Origin: Desulfovibrio inopinatus DSM 10711
GTDB taxonomy: Bacteria; Desulfobacterota; Desulfovibrionia; Desulfovibrionales; Desulfovibrionaceae
Reading direction: 5' to 3'
Length of the DNA: 64,000 nt
NCBI RefSeq assembly: GCF_000429305.1
Contig: NZ_AUBP01000006.1
Coordinates: 186,001-250,000, forward strand
A program made the position numbers and the translations under genes. Positions within the stretch are counted from its first letter, which is position 1; each line of letters begins with the position of its first letter. Below the pieces are notes generated by a model. It ran no database searches. It worked only from the letters and a program-made list of their open reading frames with translations, and was not told the DNA's origin. Positions 1 to 9,158 of this stretch are shown here, one piece after another.

Positions 1-1588
1 TGGACGCTCCTGCGGGAACATGCATGTTACCGAAATACTCGGTGTCGGTATCGTTCTCCATATGCAACGCAAAGTTCGCCGGTCCACTACCAGGAGAACT
101 TGCCGGCTCGACACGACGGTAGATAATGTCGAAATCGCAGTAACCACCGCAGACCAGAGTCGAGTAGTAACGGGCTTCGACAACATAATGCAGTCGCCCT
201 TGACTATCGAATGTAAAACGCGGGCGTCTCGCACCACTGGTCAAACTCCCACTGTACGAGAATCGAGGCGAGACAAGTGCAGGGTTCGTAAAGTTTTGTC
301 CTCCGTCCACAGTTTGGACAATCTGAGGCCAATCACTGAGGACGGTCGCACTCGCGCCAGTCGTGTCCTCGGGATTTGTCTGAACTCCGGCCCACCATCC
401 CTCATCACCATAATACGTTCCTGAGGTCACTGTGAGAATGGTATCGCCAGCAACAACCCCACTAGGAGAACCACGACGAAAATGAACAGCCCCATTCGTA
501 GCCTGATAGATTATATAAAGGTGCTGTCCTGACAGAGCGAGTGTTTCCTGGCCTGCCTGTACTTCAACAGCCGTATCGCCTTCCTGGTTCAGGGGAATCG
601 CTGAAGAAAAGGTATCGCCGTTATCTTGAGAAAGAATGGCGAAGATCGTCAAAACGTCAGTACTATCCAGCCCAGCCCAAACAACCGCTACATTATCAGC
701 GTGAGCTGAGATTTTGGGAACATAATTCTCTTCCTGGAGCGAATACGTCTTATGCTTACCATTCAAAGATGGAACGGAAATCTGTTGGCTCGTGAAACTC
801 CCCCCTCCATTATGGGAAGTCGCCAGATAGAGTACTCCTTCCTGAAGTCCATATGAATAGTATGTACCTCGATAGAGGACATGGACATCGTCACCGTACA
901 ACAACGCGTCTCCAATAGACCACCCGAGGGATGTATCCGAAAAGGAATATACCGAATGAGACTCCCAGGTGGCCCCGCCGTCATCTGTCATACGGACATA
1001 GCCTGTATTATTTTCATTCCAATTGACTTGCACACGATAGCAAACTCCTACTCTTCCTTGGTCCGAAATCGCGTGAAGATCGTAGACGTGATTGACATCA
1101 CCTGCATTGTGCAAAACTTCCACGTCACCAAAGGTGGCGCCATTGTCCTGAGAGCGGCTTACCCCGAGTATCCCGTACCAGGTCGACCCTTGGCCATAAT
1201 ATGAATGGAAGATCAAGACATTGCCATTTGCCACCGCCATACGACGATAGGTGTTACTGGTCAGCAACCCCTGATCAGACGTGAAGGTAGCAACTCGCAC
1301 CACTGCTCCGAAATCTTTACCGCCATTCAAGGAACGCCGGTAGTTCACAGCTTTGGAGCCGTCAGTCAGAGTCGTAATCCACATAACATGGACAGTATCT
1401 CCCTCGACGATGATTTCCTGGTCATAGTCTTCGTAGGTCTCGCTATCTTCCTCATCTTGGGAAAGATTCGTCTCCCAGGAGGATACAAGAGGATTTTTCG
1501 CTTGAGCAATACCAGGAAGACAATACGACAACATGAAAACAAGAAAACACGTCGTCAATTGTTGTGGCAAATTCACATACGATAGCAT
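1..1588 (-). CDS. Secreted BNR/Asp-box (sialidase-like) repeat protein, C-terminus beyond window
   Basis: Reading the minus strand from an ATG at 1588 gives 529 codons with no stop, leaving the window at base 1. GGAGG lies about 6 nt upstream of the ATG. Residues 1-30 form a signal peptide (hydrophobic core, then GIAQA before the predicted cut). The mature part contains repeated Asp-box-like motifs (SLNGGKDF, SRSQDNGATF, MTDDGGATW, LSQDNGDTF, QTVDGGQNF), typical of beta-propeller sialidase/BNR proteins. The role is probably extracellular or periplasmic binding or hydrolysis, but catalytic residues cannot be assigned because the protein is incomplete. No partner gene is visible. The repeat-fold call is firm; enzymatic activity is not. 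Confidence 0.85.
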   Translation of the reverse strand, partial: MLSYVNLPQQLTTCFLVFMLSYCLPGIAQAKNPLVSSWETNLSQDEEDSETYEDYDQEIIVEGDTVHVMWITTLTDGSKAVNYRRSLNGGKDFGAVVRVATFTSDQGLLTSNTYRRMAVANGNVLIFHSYYGQGSTWYGILGVSRSQDNGATFGDVEVLHNAGDVNHVYDLHAISDQGRVGVCYRVQVNWNENNTGYVRMTDDGGATWESHSVYSFSDTSLGWSIGDALLYGDDVHVLYRGTYYSYGLQEGVLYLATSHNGGGSFTSQQISVPSLNGKHKTYSLQEENYVPKISAHADNVAVVWAGLDSTDVLTIFAILSQDNGDTFSSAIPLNQEGDTAVEVQAGQETLALSGQHLYIIYQATNGAVHFRRGSPSGVVAGDTILTVTSGTYYGDEGWWAGVQTNPEDTTGASATVLSDWPQIVQTVDGGQNFTNPALVSPRFSYSGSLTSGARRPRFTFDSQGRLHYVVEARYYSTLVCGGYCDFDIIYRRVEPASSPGSGPANFALHMENDTDTEYFGNMHVPAGAS

Positions 1589-2115
1589 GGCAACCTCCGA
1601 TAATCATGACGATTTAATAAGACTGCAAATTGCTATAAATGAGGCAGCATAACAAGTGAACATTCATTGAAAGGCATGAACAAATAGCACATAGCTCTAT
1701 AATACTTATTTTCAGAAAATAATGTCCAGAGAAATAATCTGCGGCTAAAACAAACACAATACAATATATAAATTCATATATCAAATAAAAACATACGTAA
1801 CAATAATAAACGAAAAAAACAATTGCATCTATCATTATGAATTAGTTTTAACAATTAGATATAAAAAAACATTATAACAGCAAATACATCTTATTGAAAA
1901 AAGTCTTTACACTTTATTCAAAACCAGAATCATTTTTATATTCAAAAGAAATCATTACATTCCATACTAAAACAGTAAAAAACAACTCCACTTTGATGCA
2001 AGCAGAACACACGTGCACATTGAAGTATATAATTATTATACACGTATCATCACTTTCTAGCATTGATCCGCTTTGACAATAAAATGTGGTAAAGTAAGGG
2101 GCAGAATAAGAAAAA

Positions 2116-2134
2116 ACAAGCGAGATATGCTTGT
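2116..2134 (+). repeat. Hairpin repeat copy 1 (loop GAGATAT)
   Basis: ACAAGC-GAGATAT-GCTTGT: a 6-bp perfect stem with a 7-nt loop. A related copy lies about 70 bases downstream with the same loop and paired base changes in the stem. Confidence 0.55.
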
Positions 2135-2188
2135 AGCTTTTGATATGTTACATGATAAAAAATGATAAGGAAACAGAGGGAGGAGGGG

Positions 2189-2207
2189 ACAGGCGAGATA
2201 TGTCTGT
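2189..2207 (+). repeat. Hairpin repeat copy 2 (loop GAGATAT)
   Basis: ACAGGC-GAGATAT-GTCTGT: relative to copy 1, pair 4 changes from A-T to G-C and pair 5 from G-C to a G-T wobble, while the loop is identical. The left arm overlaps a GGGGACAGG motif that also flanks the REP-associated transposase gene at 22184-23101. Confidence 0.55.
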
Positions 2208-2209
2208 AA

Positions 2210-2401
2210 ACTGAAGCTGATGATACAGCAGTACTCTTCGTCGCTGATAATCAAAGCCATCAGAAGTCAGGACGGACTGTCAACGTAGAATTCATACTTC
2301 CGAAGGGAAGTCTCGACTTGCCGGCCGCTCATGCTGCCAAGTATTTCGACGGCGAAAAGCGTCTGATGAGATGGCAACTCTATAACAAGTTTTGGACTTG
2401 A
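2210..2401 (+). other. Start-less open frame, possible coding remnant
   Basis: An open frame of 63 codons follows the TAA at 2207-2209 and ends at the TGA at 2399-2401. The translation (for example LPKGSLDLPAAHAAKYFDG) has a natural-looking composition but no ATG, GTG or TTG near its beginning and no ribosome binding site. It could be the decayed end of a gene or chance. No family was recognised. Confidence 0.2.
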
Positions 2402-2534
2402 TCTTCGTGCTTGACGAAGGTTCTCGACAAGGAACGATCCTTAGCAAGATATTCATCACTTCTGATATGCTGCGAAACATGGGATTGGAAAAAAGCGGAA
2501 CAGAGACGGAACTGTTTACAGCGATATATGCTAG

Positions 2535-4478
2535 CTACTCATTCATTAGAGCGGTGGCCGGATTAAGCCGAGAAGCCGAATAAGCAGGTATGCACCCCGC
2601 AAGAGTTCCAAGTGCCGTGGAACATACAAAGGCCATGATGATCCCATGATATGTGTATGATAGCGGGATATCTGGCATAGAACTCTCAAAGATAAATCGT
2701 GCCAGGTATGCAAGCCCACAACCGAGACATGCCCCTCCAGAGCACATGATTATCGATTCGAGAATAAGCTGTTGCAGTATATCACCCCGTCGAGCCCCGA
2801 CAGCCATTCGTAATCCTATTTCCTGAACGCGCTCTGTAACCGAAACAAGCATGATGTTTGCGACACCGATGCCTCCAACAAGAAGCGATATGAACGCAAT
2901 GCAGGTTGCGAAGAGTGTCAGAGTTTGCGTTGTCTGTTCAACAGCTTTTTGAAGTGTATTTGTATTAAAGGTGAAAAAGTCTTTTTTACCGTTATGCGCC
3001 CTTAACAGAAACGTATTTATTGCTGCTTCCGCAACCTGTGATTGATACTCTTTTTTGATGGCGATTGTTATGGACTCAATGCGAGGAGAGCCGACAATTC
3101 TGTATTGCATTGTGGAATAGGCAACAAATGCTTTCAAGTTGTTTTGCATTTCAGAATGTAATCTGTCGTCTCTAAGGATGCCGACAACGACAAGAGGGAT
3201 TCCGTTAAAAAGAATCGTCTCACCGAGGACCTTTTTCGTATCTGAAAAGAAGACGTTTTTAACAGCTTGACTGATGACGACTGTTGAGGCTGCATTACGG
3301 CTGTCTTGCTCGGTAAGGAAGCGTCCTTCTTCCTTGGTGAGGTTTCTTATAGAAAAAAAACTCCTGTCTACACCGGTGAGCGTGATATCACGAGAAAGGC
3401 TTCCTTTTACGGCAAGACCGGCAAGAGCAGAAACAGGAGATACACCTTTGATGTAATCCAGGCTTTTCAGCTTATCGACATCGATTATCGTTAAACTGTT
3501 CAAACGCCACTCTTGTGTGTCTCCGAAGTCGTTCCCAGGATAGACTTCAATGGAATTCGCCCCCATTTGATTCATGTCGGCAATCACCTTTTCTTGAGCA
3601 CCCTGCCCGAGAGCCATAACAAAAAGAACGGCCGCTATTCCGACAACTACACTGAGAATGGTCAAAGTTGTACGCAAGACTTTTGCTCTGACCGCTTGCA
3701 ACGCCATCGAAACAATTTCTGTTACCATGTGGGAGGGGGAAGGTACGCGCCGATATGGCGGCAATTCCATGGAGAGAGACTGCGTGTGTTTCTGATATGC
3801 TTGCCTGGTATCGGATACAATCCTTCCATCACAAATCTCGAGCATTCTATCTGCACACGAGGCAATTTCTTTGTCATGCGTCACGAGGAGAAGCGTTTTC
3901 CCCTCTTCGTGCAGTCGCTTCAGAATACGCATCACCGTATCACTGCTTGCGGAGTCGAGCGCCCCCGTGGGTTCGTCGGCGAGCAGAATATCTCCCTCAT
4001 TCATAAGAGCCCGAGCAATACTTACTCGTTGTTGCTCGCCGCCGGAAAGATTGGTGGGGATACTGTTCTGTTTGTCTTCGAGCCCGAGATGATCCAGCAA
4101 GACGAGAGCGCGATCAAGACGCATATCGCGTTCTCTTCCCGCGTAAATGGCTGGGAGCGCGACATTGGCAAGCGAATTGAGTGTGGGGAGAAGGTGATAT
4201 CGTTGAAAGACAAAGCCAAAATGATTGCATCGCCTGTTGGCAAGTTCATCCGACGAAAGCGTGCTGACGTCCTCTCCATCCAGTACATATTGTCCGGAAA
4301 AGTCCGTATCCAGACAGCCAATGATATTCAATAACGTCGACTTCCCTGAGCCGGATCGTCCAACGATGGCTATGAACTCCCCTTTCTCAATATCCAGGCT
4401 GACATCAGAAAGAAGCGTTTGCTCTGTGTGACCACTCACGACGGTCTTGCAAATGTTTGACAGAGAGATCAAGGCCAT
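2535..4478 (-). CDS. macB: MacB-like ABC transporter (ATPase-permease fusion)
   Basis: An inner-membrane half of a MacAB-type tripartite exporter, driving export with ATP from the periplasmic side (family knowledge). The N-terminal ATPase has Walker A GRSGSGKST, signature LSGGEQQRVS and Walker B LLADEPTGALD. A MacB-type periplasmic domain and a C-terminal FtsX-type permease follow, with transmembrane segments near residue 270 and in the last 150 residues. Total length about 647 aa matches MacB. The ATG at 4478 is preferred over an in-frame TTG at 4484. It follows macA directly and is the last gene of the RiPP operon, so it probably exports or confers immunity to the modified peptide. Macrolide transport is not implied. 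Confidence 0.92.
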   Translation of the reverse strand: MALISLSNICKTVVSGHTEQTLLSDVSLDIEKGEFIAIVGRSGSGKSTLLNIIGCLDTDFSGQYVLDGEDVSTLSSDELANRRCNHFGFVFQRYHLLPTLNSLANVALPAIYAGRERDMRLDRALVLLDHLGLEDKQNSIPTNLSGGEQQRVSIARALMNEGDILLADEPTGALDSASSDTVMRILKRLHEEGKTLLLVTHDKEIASCADRMLEICDGRIVSDTRQAYQKHTQSLSMELPPYRRVPSPSHMVTEIVSMALQAVRAKVLRTTLTILSVVVGIAAVLFVMALGQGAQEKVIADMNQMGANSIEVYPGNDFGDTQEWRLNSLTIIDVDKLKSLDYIKGVSPVSALAGLAVKGSLSRDITLTGVDRSFFSIRNLTKEEGRFLTEQDSRNAASTVVISQAVKNVFFSDTKKVLGETILFNGIPLVVVGILRDDRLHSEMQNNLKAFVAYSTMQYRIVGSPRIESITIAIKKEYQSQVAEAAINTFLLRAHNGKKDFFTFNTNTLQKAVEQTTQTLTLFATCIAFISLLVGGIGVANIMLVSVTERVQEIGLRMAVGARRGDILQQLILESIIMCSGGACLGCGLAYLARFIFESSMPDIPLSYTYHGIIMAFVCSTALGTLAGCIPAYSASRLNPATALMNE

Positions 4479-4489
4479 AATCAATCACA

Positions 4490-5647
4490 TCAACGCATGG
4501 ATGCTATGCTGTTCATTATTTCTTGGTTGTCCATTTGCGACAACACTACGGTATCAGTAACGGTCAGTCCGGAGATCACCTCAACATTTATGTTGTCTTG
4601 TAATCCGGTAACAATTGGCGTCGTTGTAACGACTCCATTCTCTTTTTCCGTTAATACTGAGACGATGTTGCCCTGGGTATGAATGGCATCACGCGGAATG
4701 GTAACGACAGAATCAACAGACTCAACCGTAATGGAGCATTGTGCCGTCATCCCTATATGCAGTGTGTTGTCGGCATTATTGATCTTCACTCTGCCATAAT
4801 AATACACAGGCTCTTTCTCCGACTTTTCATCGTCGTTACGGGCACTGCTCAAACGAATCGGTCCAGGATCTATAGAAGCAACATTTTCCACATATTCTTT
4901 TTCCGGCTCGGAAAGTATGGAGAACCGAACAGCCATTCCCGGATGTATTTTCGTGATATCGCCCTCGGATATAGACATTTTCAACTCAAGCTTATTGAGG
5001 TCAGCGAGTTGTACAATTGTCGGAGCTGTTTGGCTTGAATTGACTGTTTGGCCGGCTTTCACCGGAATCGAGACCACCGTCCCATCAATGGGTGCAACGA
5101 TTCGTGTGTATGATAAATCCGTCTTGGTTTTATCGAGTTCTATCTGTGTTTTTTCTACCAGTGCCGCCAGCTCTTTCTCTTCAGCCTCGGCCAAATCCAG
5201 AGCATTCTGAGATTTATCGAGGTCGCTTTGTGCCAGTACACCTTTGCGCTTCAATTGCGATTGACGCCTCAAGTCTTGTTTCGCCTCACGAACATTGACT
5301 TGCTTTACGGCCAGTTGTGCCTGATGCATCTGGAGCGAGGCTTTTGTCATTTTCAATTCATTCAGTTGCGGAGCGGAATCAATCTCTGCGATAAGCTCAC
5401 CCTTATGCACATACTGGCCAAGAACGACATGCATTTTTTTGATTTGTCCCGAAACCTGCGCCCCCACCAGAACAAGGTCTGCGGCAACAATCTCTCCCGT
5501 TGTGATGACGGATTGTTCAATTTGACCGAGTTTGGGATGTACCACCAAGTATTGGACGGCTCCTATTGACGCACTCTGTTTCCAATACGTCAAAGCAGCA
5601 AGAAGTATAATACATGTTACAGCAATAAACTTCGTGCGGCGTTTCAT
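4490..5647 (-). CDS. macA: MacA-like periplasmic adaptor (HlyD/RND-type)
   Basis: A membrane-fusion protein linking the MacB pump to an outer-membrane channel. It has one N-terminal membrane anchor (about residues 7-25), then a biotinyl-lipoyl-like half, a long coiled-coil hairpin (about residues 85-180, rich in K, E, Q and L) and beta-barrel domains. Length 385 aa is normal for MacA. Its ATG overlaps the stop of the upstream ABC exporter gene (ATGA), and macB starts a few bases after its stop, so it is translationally coupled within the RiPP operon. No TolC-like gene is present, so a channel encoded elsewhere is presumably used. Confidence 0.9.
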   Translation of the reverse strand: MKRRTKFIAVTCIILLAALTYWKQSASIGAVQYLVVHPKLGQIEQSVITTGEIVAADLVLVGAQVSGQIKKMHVVLGQYVHKGELIAEIDSAPQLNELKMTKASLQMHQAQLAVKQVNVREAKQDLRRQSQLKRKGVLAQSDLDKSQNALDLAEAEEKELAALVEKTQIELDKTKTDLSYTRIVAPIDGTVVSIPVKAGQTVNSSQTAPTIVQLADLNKLELKMSISEGDITKIHPGMAVRFSILSEPEKEYVENVASIDPGPIRLSSARNDDEKSEKEPVYYYGRVKINNADNTLHIGMTAQCSITVESVDSVVTIPRDAIHTQGNIVSVLTEKENGVVTTTPIVTGLQDNINVEVISGLTVTDTVVLSQMDNQEIMNSIASMR

Positions 5648-7386
5648 GATTCACTAACCCGCTGCATGGCAGACAGGTTTTCATATTGGTGCTGGTACAT
5701 CGCTTCATACGAATCGTAGACGATAAGACTTCCGTCTCCTTTAAGATATAAAATTTTGTGTATATTGCGTAACAACTCGATTTTGTGCGTAATAAGAATG
5801 ACCGTCTCGTCTTTGAGCGTCGTTTCCATCAATTTCATGATGGCGTTCTCCGAGTCCACATCAAGATTTGAGGTCGCCTCGTCCAGTAAGTACACCTTAG
5901 CTTTATTCAGCAGGAGCCTGGCTAATAATATTTTTTGCCTCTGGCCACTTGATAACTTTCCGCCGTTTTGTCCGGGTGTCGACGTCTCTTTGCCCTTGAA
6001 GAAATCCATCGCCCGACTTTGTGATAACGCCAGAAGGATCTGTTCTTCGCTCACATCTTTGTACAGGCGGATATTTTCCAACAGATCAATATCGAAAAGG
6101 TAGCTATCCTGGTTGATGCAGGACAAACTCTCCCGGTACGATTTTTTTTCGATTTCGACGAGGTCAACGCCATTAATATATATTGTACCAGAATCAGGCT
6201 CATAGAACTTCTGAATCAAACCCAAGAGGGTTGACTTGCCGGCTCCATTTTGACCGACAATGGCGACTTTCTCCCCTTTATGTATTGAAAAATTGATATT
6301 GCTCAATACAGGTGTGTCCGTATGGGAAAATGAAACATGAGAAAAAACAATCGTGTCGATAGAACTGATCGGGCTATCTCCTGACGTTTCCCTCTCTTTT
6401 GCGGCCATATCCATGAAACGATAATAGCGCAGGGCTGACGGGATAACACCAGAAAGGGAGTAATGAATATTAAGCAGCGAGGAGATAGGGTCCATTACAT
6501 ACATACTGTACGTAATAAGGGCAAACAGTGTCCCCATAGTCAATGAATCGTTCAATATGAGGTATGCACCAATCGCATACAACACACCGATGAGCACTTC
6601 GACCATGGCCCGCTCAATGCTTTCATTACTGCTATCGAGTATTGCCAGCTTTTTTTGACTTGCTGTCAGGGGCGTTATGGTCTCTTGCAAATGCTCTTCC
6701 CATGTATCAGAAAGCCCAAACAACCGTATATCTTTGATTCCCTGCACCGCATCGCCAAACCAATGGGCGAATCGAGTTTTTGCTTGAATAAGATCTGCAA
6801 TCGAGGCTTTTCTCTTGCGGGCAAGAAAATTCACCAGGGCGTATTTTGCAGGAATGAACATGAGTACAATAACAGCAAGTCTGTGCTCAATAATAAATAG
6901 GCCGACAAGCCCTCCCAAAAACATGGCAAGCTGAGTAACCGCAAAGAATATGTGCTTCCCGAACAGTGACAAAATATTGGTGGTATCGACCTCCAAGTCA
7001 TTAAAAATGTCGGTGCTGTTTTTTGTTTTAAAGAACTGGACCCGTATGTGAAGCAATGCCTGAAACACTTCAACAATCAACCGACGGTAGACATCTATAT
7101 AAATCGATATCCGCAGTTGTTCCTGAACGATTCCTACCACGGCATGAAGGACGCCGAGAATAACGATGCCCAACGCGCAGTATAAGACATTGGCATAGTT
7201 CTTTTCAAGTATCCCTTGGTCGATAATCAGTTTATTCAGAATGGGAATGAGAAACGCAATCCCTACATAGGCACCAAGGCATATAATGATAATAATAATC
7301 TTCTTTTTGTAGTTAAAAAAAAGTCTGAGAGATCTTTTGAGAATTGCAAATTCTTCACTTTTACGAGACTTCTGCTGTTTCTTCAT
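5644..7386 (-). CDS. ABC exporter, fused membrane and ATPase domains, peptide-type
   Basis: About 580 aa: six-helix exporter domain (about residues 20-320) and a C-terminal ATPase with Walker A GQNGAGKST, signature LSSGQRQ, Walker B VYLLDEAT and H-loop ITHK. No N-terminal C39 peptidase domain is present, which fits the separate subtilisin-like protease encoded just upstream. The start at 7386 (MKKQQKS) is chosen because it overlaps the protease gene by only 26 bases; an upstream ATG at 7443 would overlap more, and neither has a strong ribosome binding site. It probably exports the mature or leader-bearing RiPP, together with or in parallel to MacAB. Confidence 0.88.
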   Translation of the reverse strand: MKKQQKSRKSEEFAILKRSLRLFFNYKKKIIIIIICLGAYVGIAFLIPILNKLIIDQGILEKNYANVLYCALGIVILGVLHAVVGIVQEQLRISIYIDVYRRLIVEVFQALLHIRVQFFKTKNSTDIFNDLEVDTTNILSLFGKHIFFAVTQLAMFLGGLVGLFIIEHRLAVIVLMFIPAKYALVNFLARKRKASIADLIQAKTRFAHWFGDAVQGIKDIRLFGLSDTWEEHLQETITPLTASQKKLAILDSSNESIERAMVEVLIGVLYAIGAYLILNDSLTMGTLFALITYSMYVMDPISSLLNIHYSLSGVIPSALRYYRFMDMAAKERETSGDSPISSIDTIVFSHVSFSHTDTPVLSNINFSIHKGEKVAIVGQNGAGKSTLLGLIQKFYEPDSGTIYINGVDLVEIEKKSYRESLSCINQDSYLFDIDLLENIRLYKDVSEEQILLALSQSRAMDFFKGKETSTPGQNGGKLSSGQRQKILLARLLLNKAKVYLLDEATSNLDVDSENAIMKLMETTLKDETVILITHKIELLRNIHKILYLKGDGSLIVYDSYEAMYQHQYENLSAMQRVSES

Positions 7387-8899
7387 CGTATTGTATCGAG
7401 TCAAATATGATATTGAATAGTTTTTCAACAGACGATCCGTCATGAAACTTGACGTTTTTTTGCTTGTCAAAAGAAAGAATCCTCTCTGGAGTCACTTGAA
7501 TCAATAGCTCTGCATAAGAAGTATCATCGGCTCCAACATTTCCAAAGACGATGAGGATGTCGATGGGAAGTTGCTTGAGATTGCAGAGCTGGTCGGAACC
7601 GACATCAAGCGGGGCATGCATTCCGTAAACGTGAGCATCCGCTTGATAGATATGCTCCATTTGAGAAAAATGTCGCGGAACATCCCCAACGTCTTCAATA
7701 TAGAATCCATCCAGGAGGACAGCCATAGGCCGGTTCATAGAAAACGGCACATGGTATCCCTGGTGACTGAATTTTATCGAAAGAGAACGACACGTTTCCA
7801 GGAGGCGTGTTTCAGATCGATCAACGACCGCTATCATCGGAGAATTCAATGAACGTGCAATTCCATCTTGGTATACAGGGCGACACTGCGAGGCGGACCA
7901 AAGTTTTATATTGCGTTGTCCAAACAGGCTTGAGATAGAAAAATTATCAATAATAACAATATCTTTTTCCGCTCTAGCTGCACTTTTCAGAAGCACATTT
8001 TTCAATGATTGTTGCGAGTATGTCCTCCAGATGAAGATGACCGTATCCACACCGATATCAGTCATATGCTTTTCAAAAGCATGACGCATATGTTCGCTGA
8101 GCAGGAGCACATCGACGACTTCAAATGAAAATGTGGGATTGGAGAATGGAGTGTCGGAGACCAACAGCGCTCTTTGTACCCAGTCCGGCCTGATATGTAA
8201 GAAAGGCCCCTGCTGCGCTCCGGTATTTTCTTTAAGGCGCATGACAAAATCATTGCAGGAGATACTCTTTCCCTGCTGCATATCCTTGCAGGCCATCGCC
8301 GTAATATACGGGGCGGCACAACTGTTCGCCTGCGGAGTAACAAATAAATTTTCCCCTTTTGGGATCAAGGAATGACGTGCTGGAGCCGAGACGGTAGCAC
8401 CATCCAAGCTTGCATCGAAAAACGCGGGTTGCTCCCCCATTTTTGTGGCTTTCACCCCAATGACATTGGCAAACGAAGCCGGATAAGTCGCGATGTTACG
8501 ATTGGAAAGCGCAGCAATCACAAGTGACTTCTGCGAAAGCCTGTTCATGATGGGGAGCAGTTTTTCTCGATCTTGAAAGCTTGTGGTACCAAGACTAATA
8601 TTAATAATATCGGCTTCTTGCTCCAAGCACCACAAAAGGCCCGTCACCAGGCGGTTGATGTCACATTTGCAGTTGGAATCATTCAGGACTTTCACGCTGC
8701 TACAAGCATAGTCCGGACAGTACTTTTTCACGATTCCAGCACAGGTCGTGCCGTGGCAAGGAGCGTTGCTTTCGCCCTCCACGCGCTGAGTGATATTCCC
8801 TTTAGAGTCGACTTCGACATCGTGCACCATGTCGATGTCGAAGTCGTCGCCTTTCACTCCACTATCGATAAATACAACATGGGGTCTGGGAAAATTCAT
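7361..8899 (-). CDS. Subtilisin-like (S8) protease with extra C-terminal module, RiPP operon
   Basis: 512 aa with no signal peptide, so cytoplasmic. The S8 triad is visible: Asp12 in FIDSGV, His49 in CHGTT, Ser193 in NSCAAP (instead of the usual GTSMAAP), plus an oxyanion Asn in ALSNRN. Several extra Cys lie between residues 48 and 85. From about residue 260 to the end the sequence is not peptidase and resembles the TIGR04066-like protein encoded two genes upstream (DTVIFI and IAVVDRSETRLLETC segments). Its likely job is removing the leader of the Cys-rich precursor. Its start overlaps the stop of the acyl-carrier-like gene. Family assignment is firm; substrate is inferred from context. Confidence 0.85.
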   Translation of the reverse strand: MNFPRPHVVFIDSGVKGDDFDIDMVHDVEVDSKGNITQRVEGESNAPCHGTTCAGIVKKYCPDYACSSVKVLNDSNCKCDINRLVTGLLWCLEQEADIINISLGTTSFQDREKLLPIMNRLSQKSLVIAALSNRNIATYPASFANVIGVKATKMGEQPAFFDASLDGATVSAPARHSLIPKGENLFVTPQANSCAAPYITAMACKDMQQGKSISCNDFVMRLKENTGAQQGPFLHIRPDWVQRALLVSDTPFSNPTFSFEVVDVLLLSEHMRHAFEKHMTDIGVDTVIFIWRTYSQQSLKNVLLKSAARAEKDIVIIDNFSISSLFGQRNIKLWSASQCRPVYQDGIARSLNSPMIAVVDRSETRLLETCRSLSIKFSHQGYHVPFSMNRPMAVLLDGFYIEDVGDVPRHFSQMEHIYQADAHVYGMHAPLDVGSDQLCNLKQLPIDILIVFGNVGADDTSYAELLIQVTPERILSFDKQKNVKFHDGSSVEKLFNIIFDSIQYDEETAEVS

Positions 8900-9150
8900 G
8901 AAGTTTTGCTACATATGAGTTCGCTCAGCCCATTGAGTGTATAGAATTGATCACTCAGAACATCGCCTTCATTGAGTTTGACGCCAAAAAGCTGTTCGGT
9001 TTCAAACAATATGTAGACGAGATTTCGAGCGTATAAGTTCACGTCTCGACTGAAAAAATGTTTGTCAGCAAGTCCCTTTTCCAAAATATCAATATCGAAC
9101 TTGTCGCAAATAACATCATTGATCTTCGCTGCAACATTTCTGGTATTCAT
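8896..9150 (-). CDS. Acyl-carrier-related protein of peptide maturation system
   Basis: 84 aa, acidic and helical. It resembles the acyl-carrier-related proteins found with radical-SAM-modified Cys-rich peptides (TIGR04069-type, from memory). No classical D-S-L phosphopantetheine site is evident: the likely helix-2 region reads DVLSDQFY, so carrier function is doubtful. It sits between the TIGR04066-like gene and the protease gene, with spacing of 8 bases upstream and a 4-base overlap downstream, so it is clearly part of the operon. The function in peptide maturation is unknown; it may be a binding or scaffold protein. Confidence 0.7.
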   Translation of the reverse strand: MNTRNVAAKINDVICDKFDIDILEKGLADKHFFSRDVNLYARNLVYILFETEQLFGVKLNEGDVLSDQFYTLNGLSELICSKTS

Positions 9151-9158
9151 GACTTCCC

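Larger units (their letters stand above)
1589..2534. other. AT-rich intergenic region
   Basis: This stretch of about 945 bases lies between the 5' end of the BNR-repeat gene and the 3' end of macB. Bases 1600-2080 are strikingly AT-rich compared with the flanking genes, and the short open frames there have unconvincing compositions and no ribosome binding site. It holds two related hairpins (2116-2134 and 2189-2207), a GGGGACAGG motif (2185-2193) and a start-less open frame (2210-2401), each described separately. No promoter for the BNR gene could be fixed. Confidence 0.6.

Noticed and set aside
1614-1835. 73-codon minus-strand frame in AT-rich DNA
   Set aside because: Composition reflects AT bias (F, I, Y, C); no ribosome binding site.
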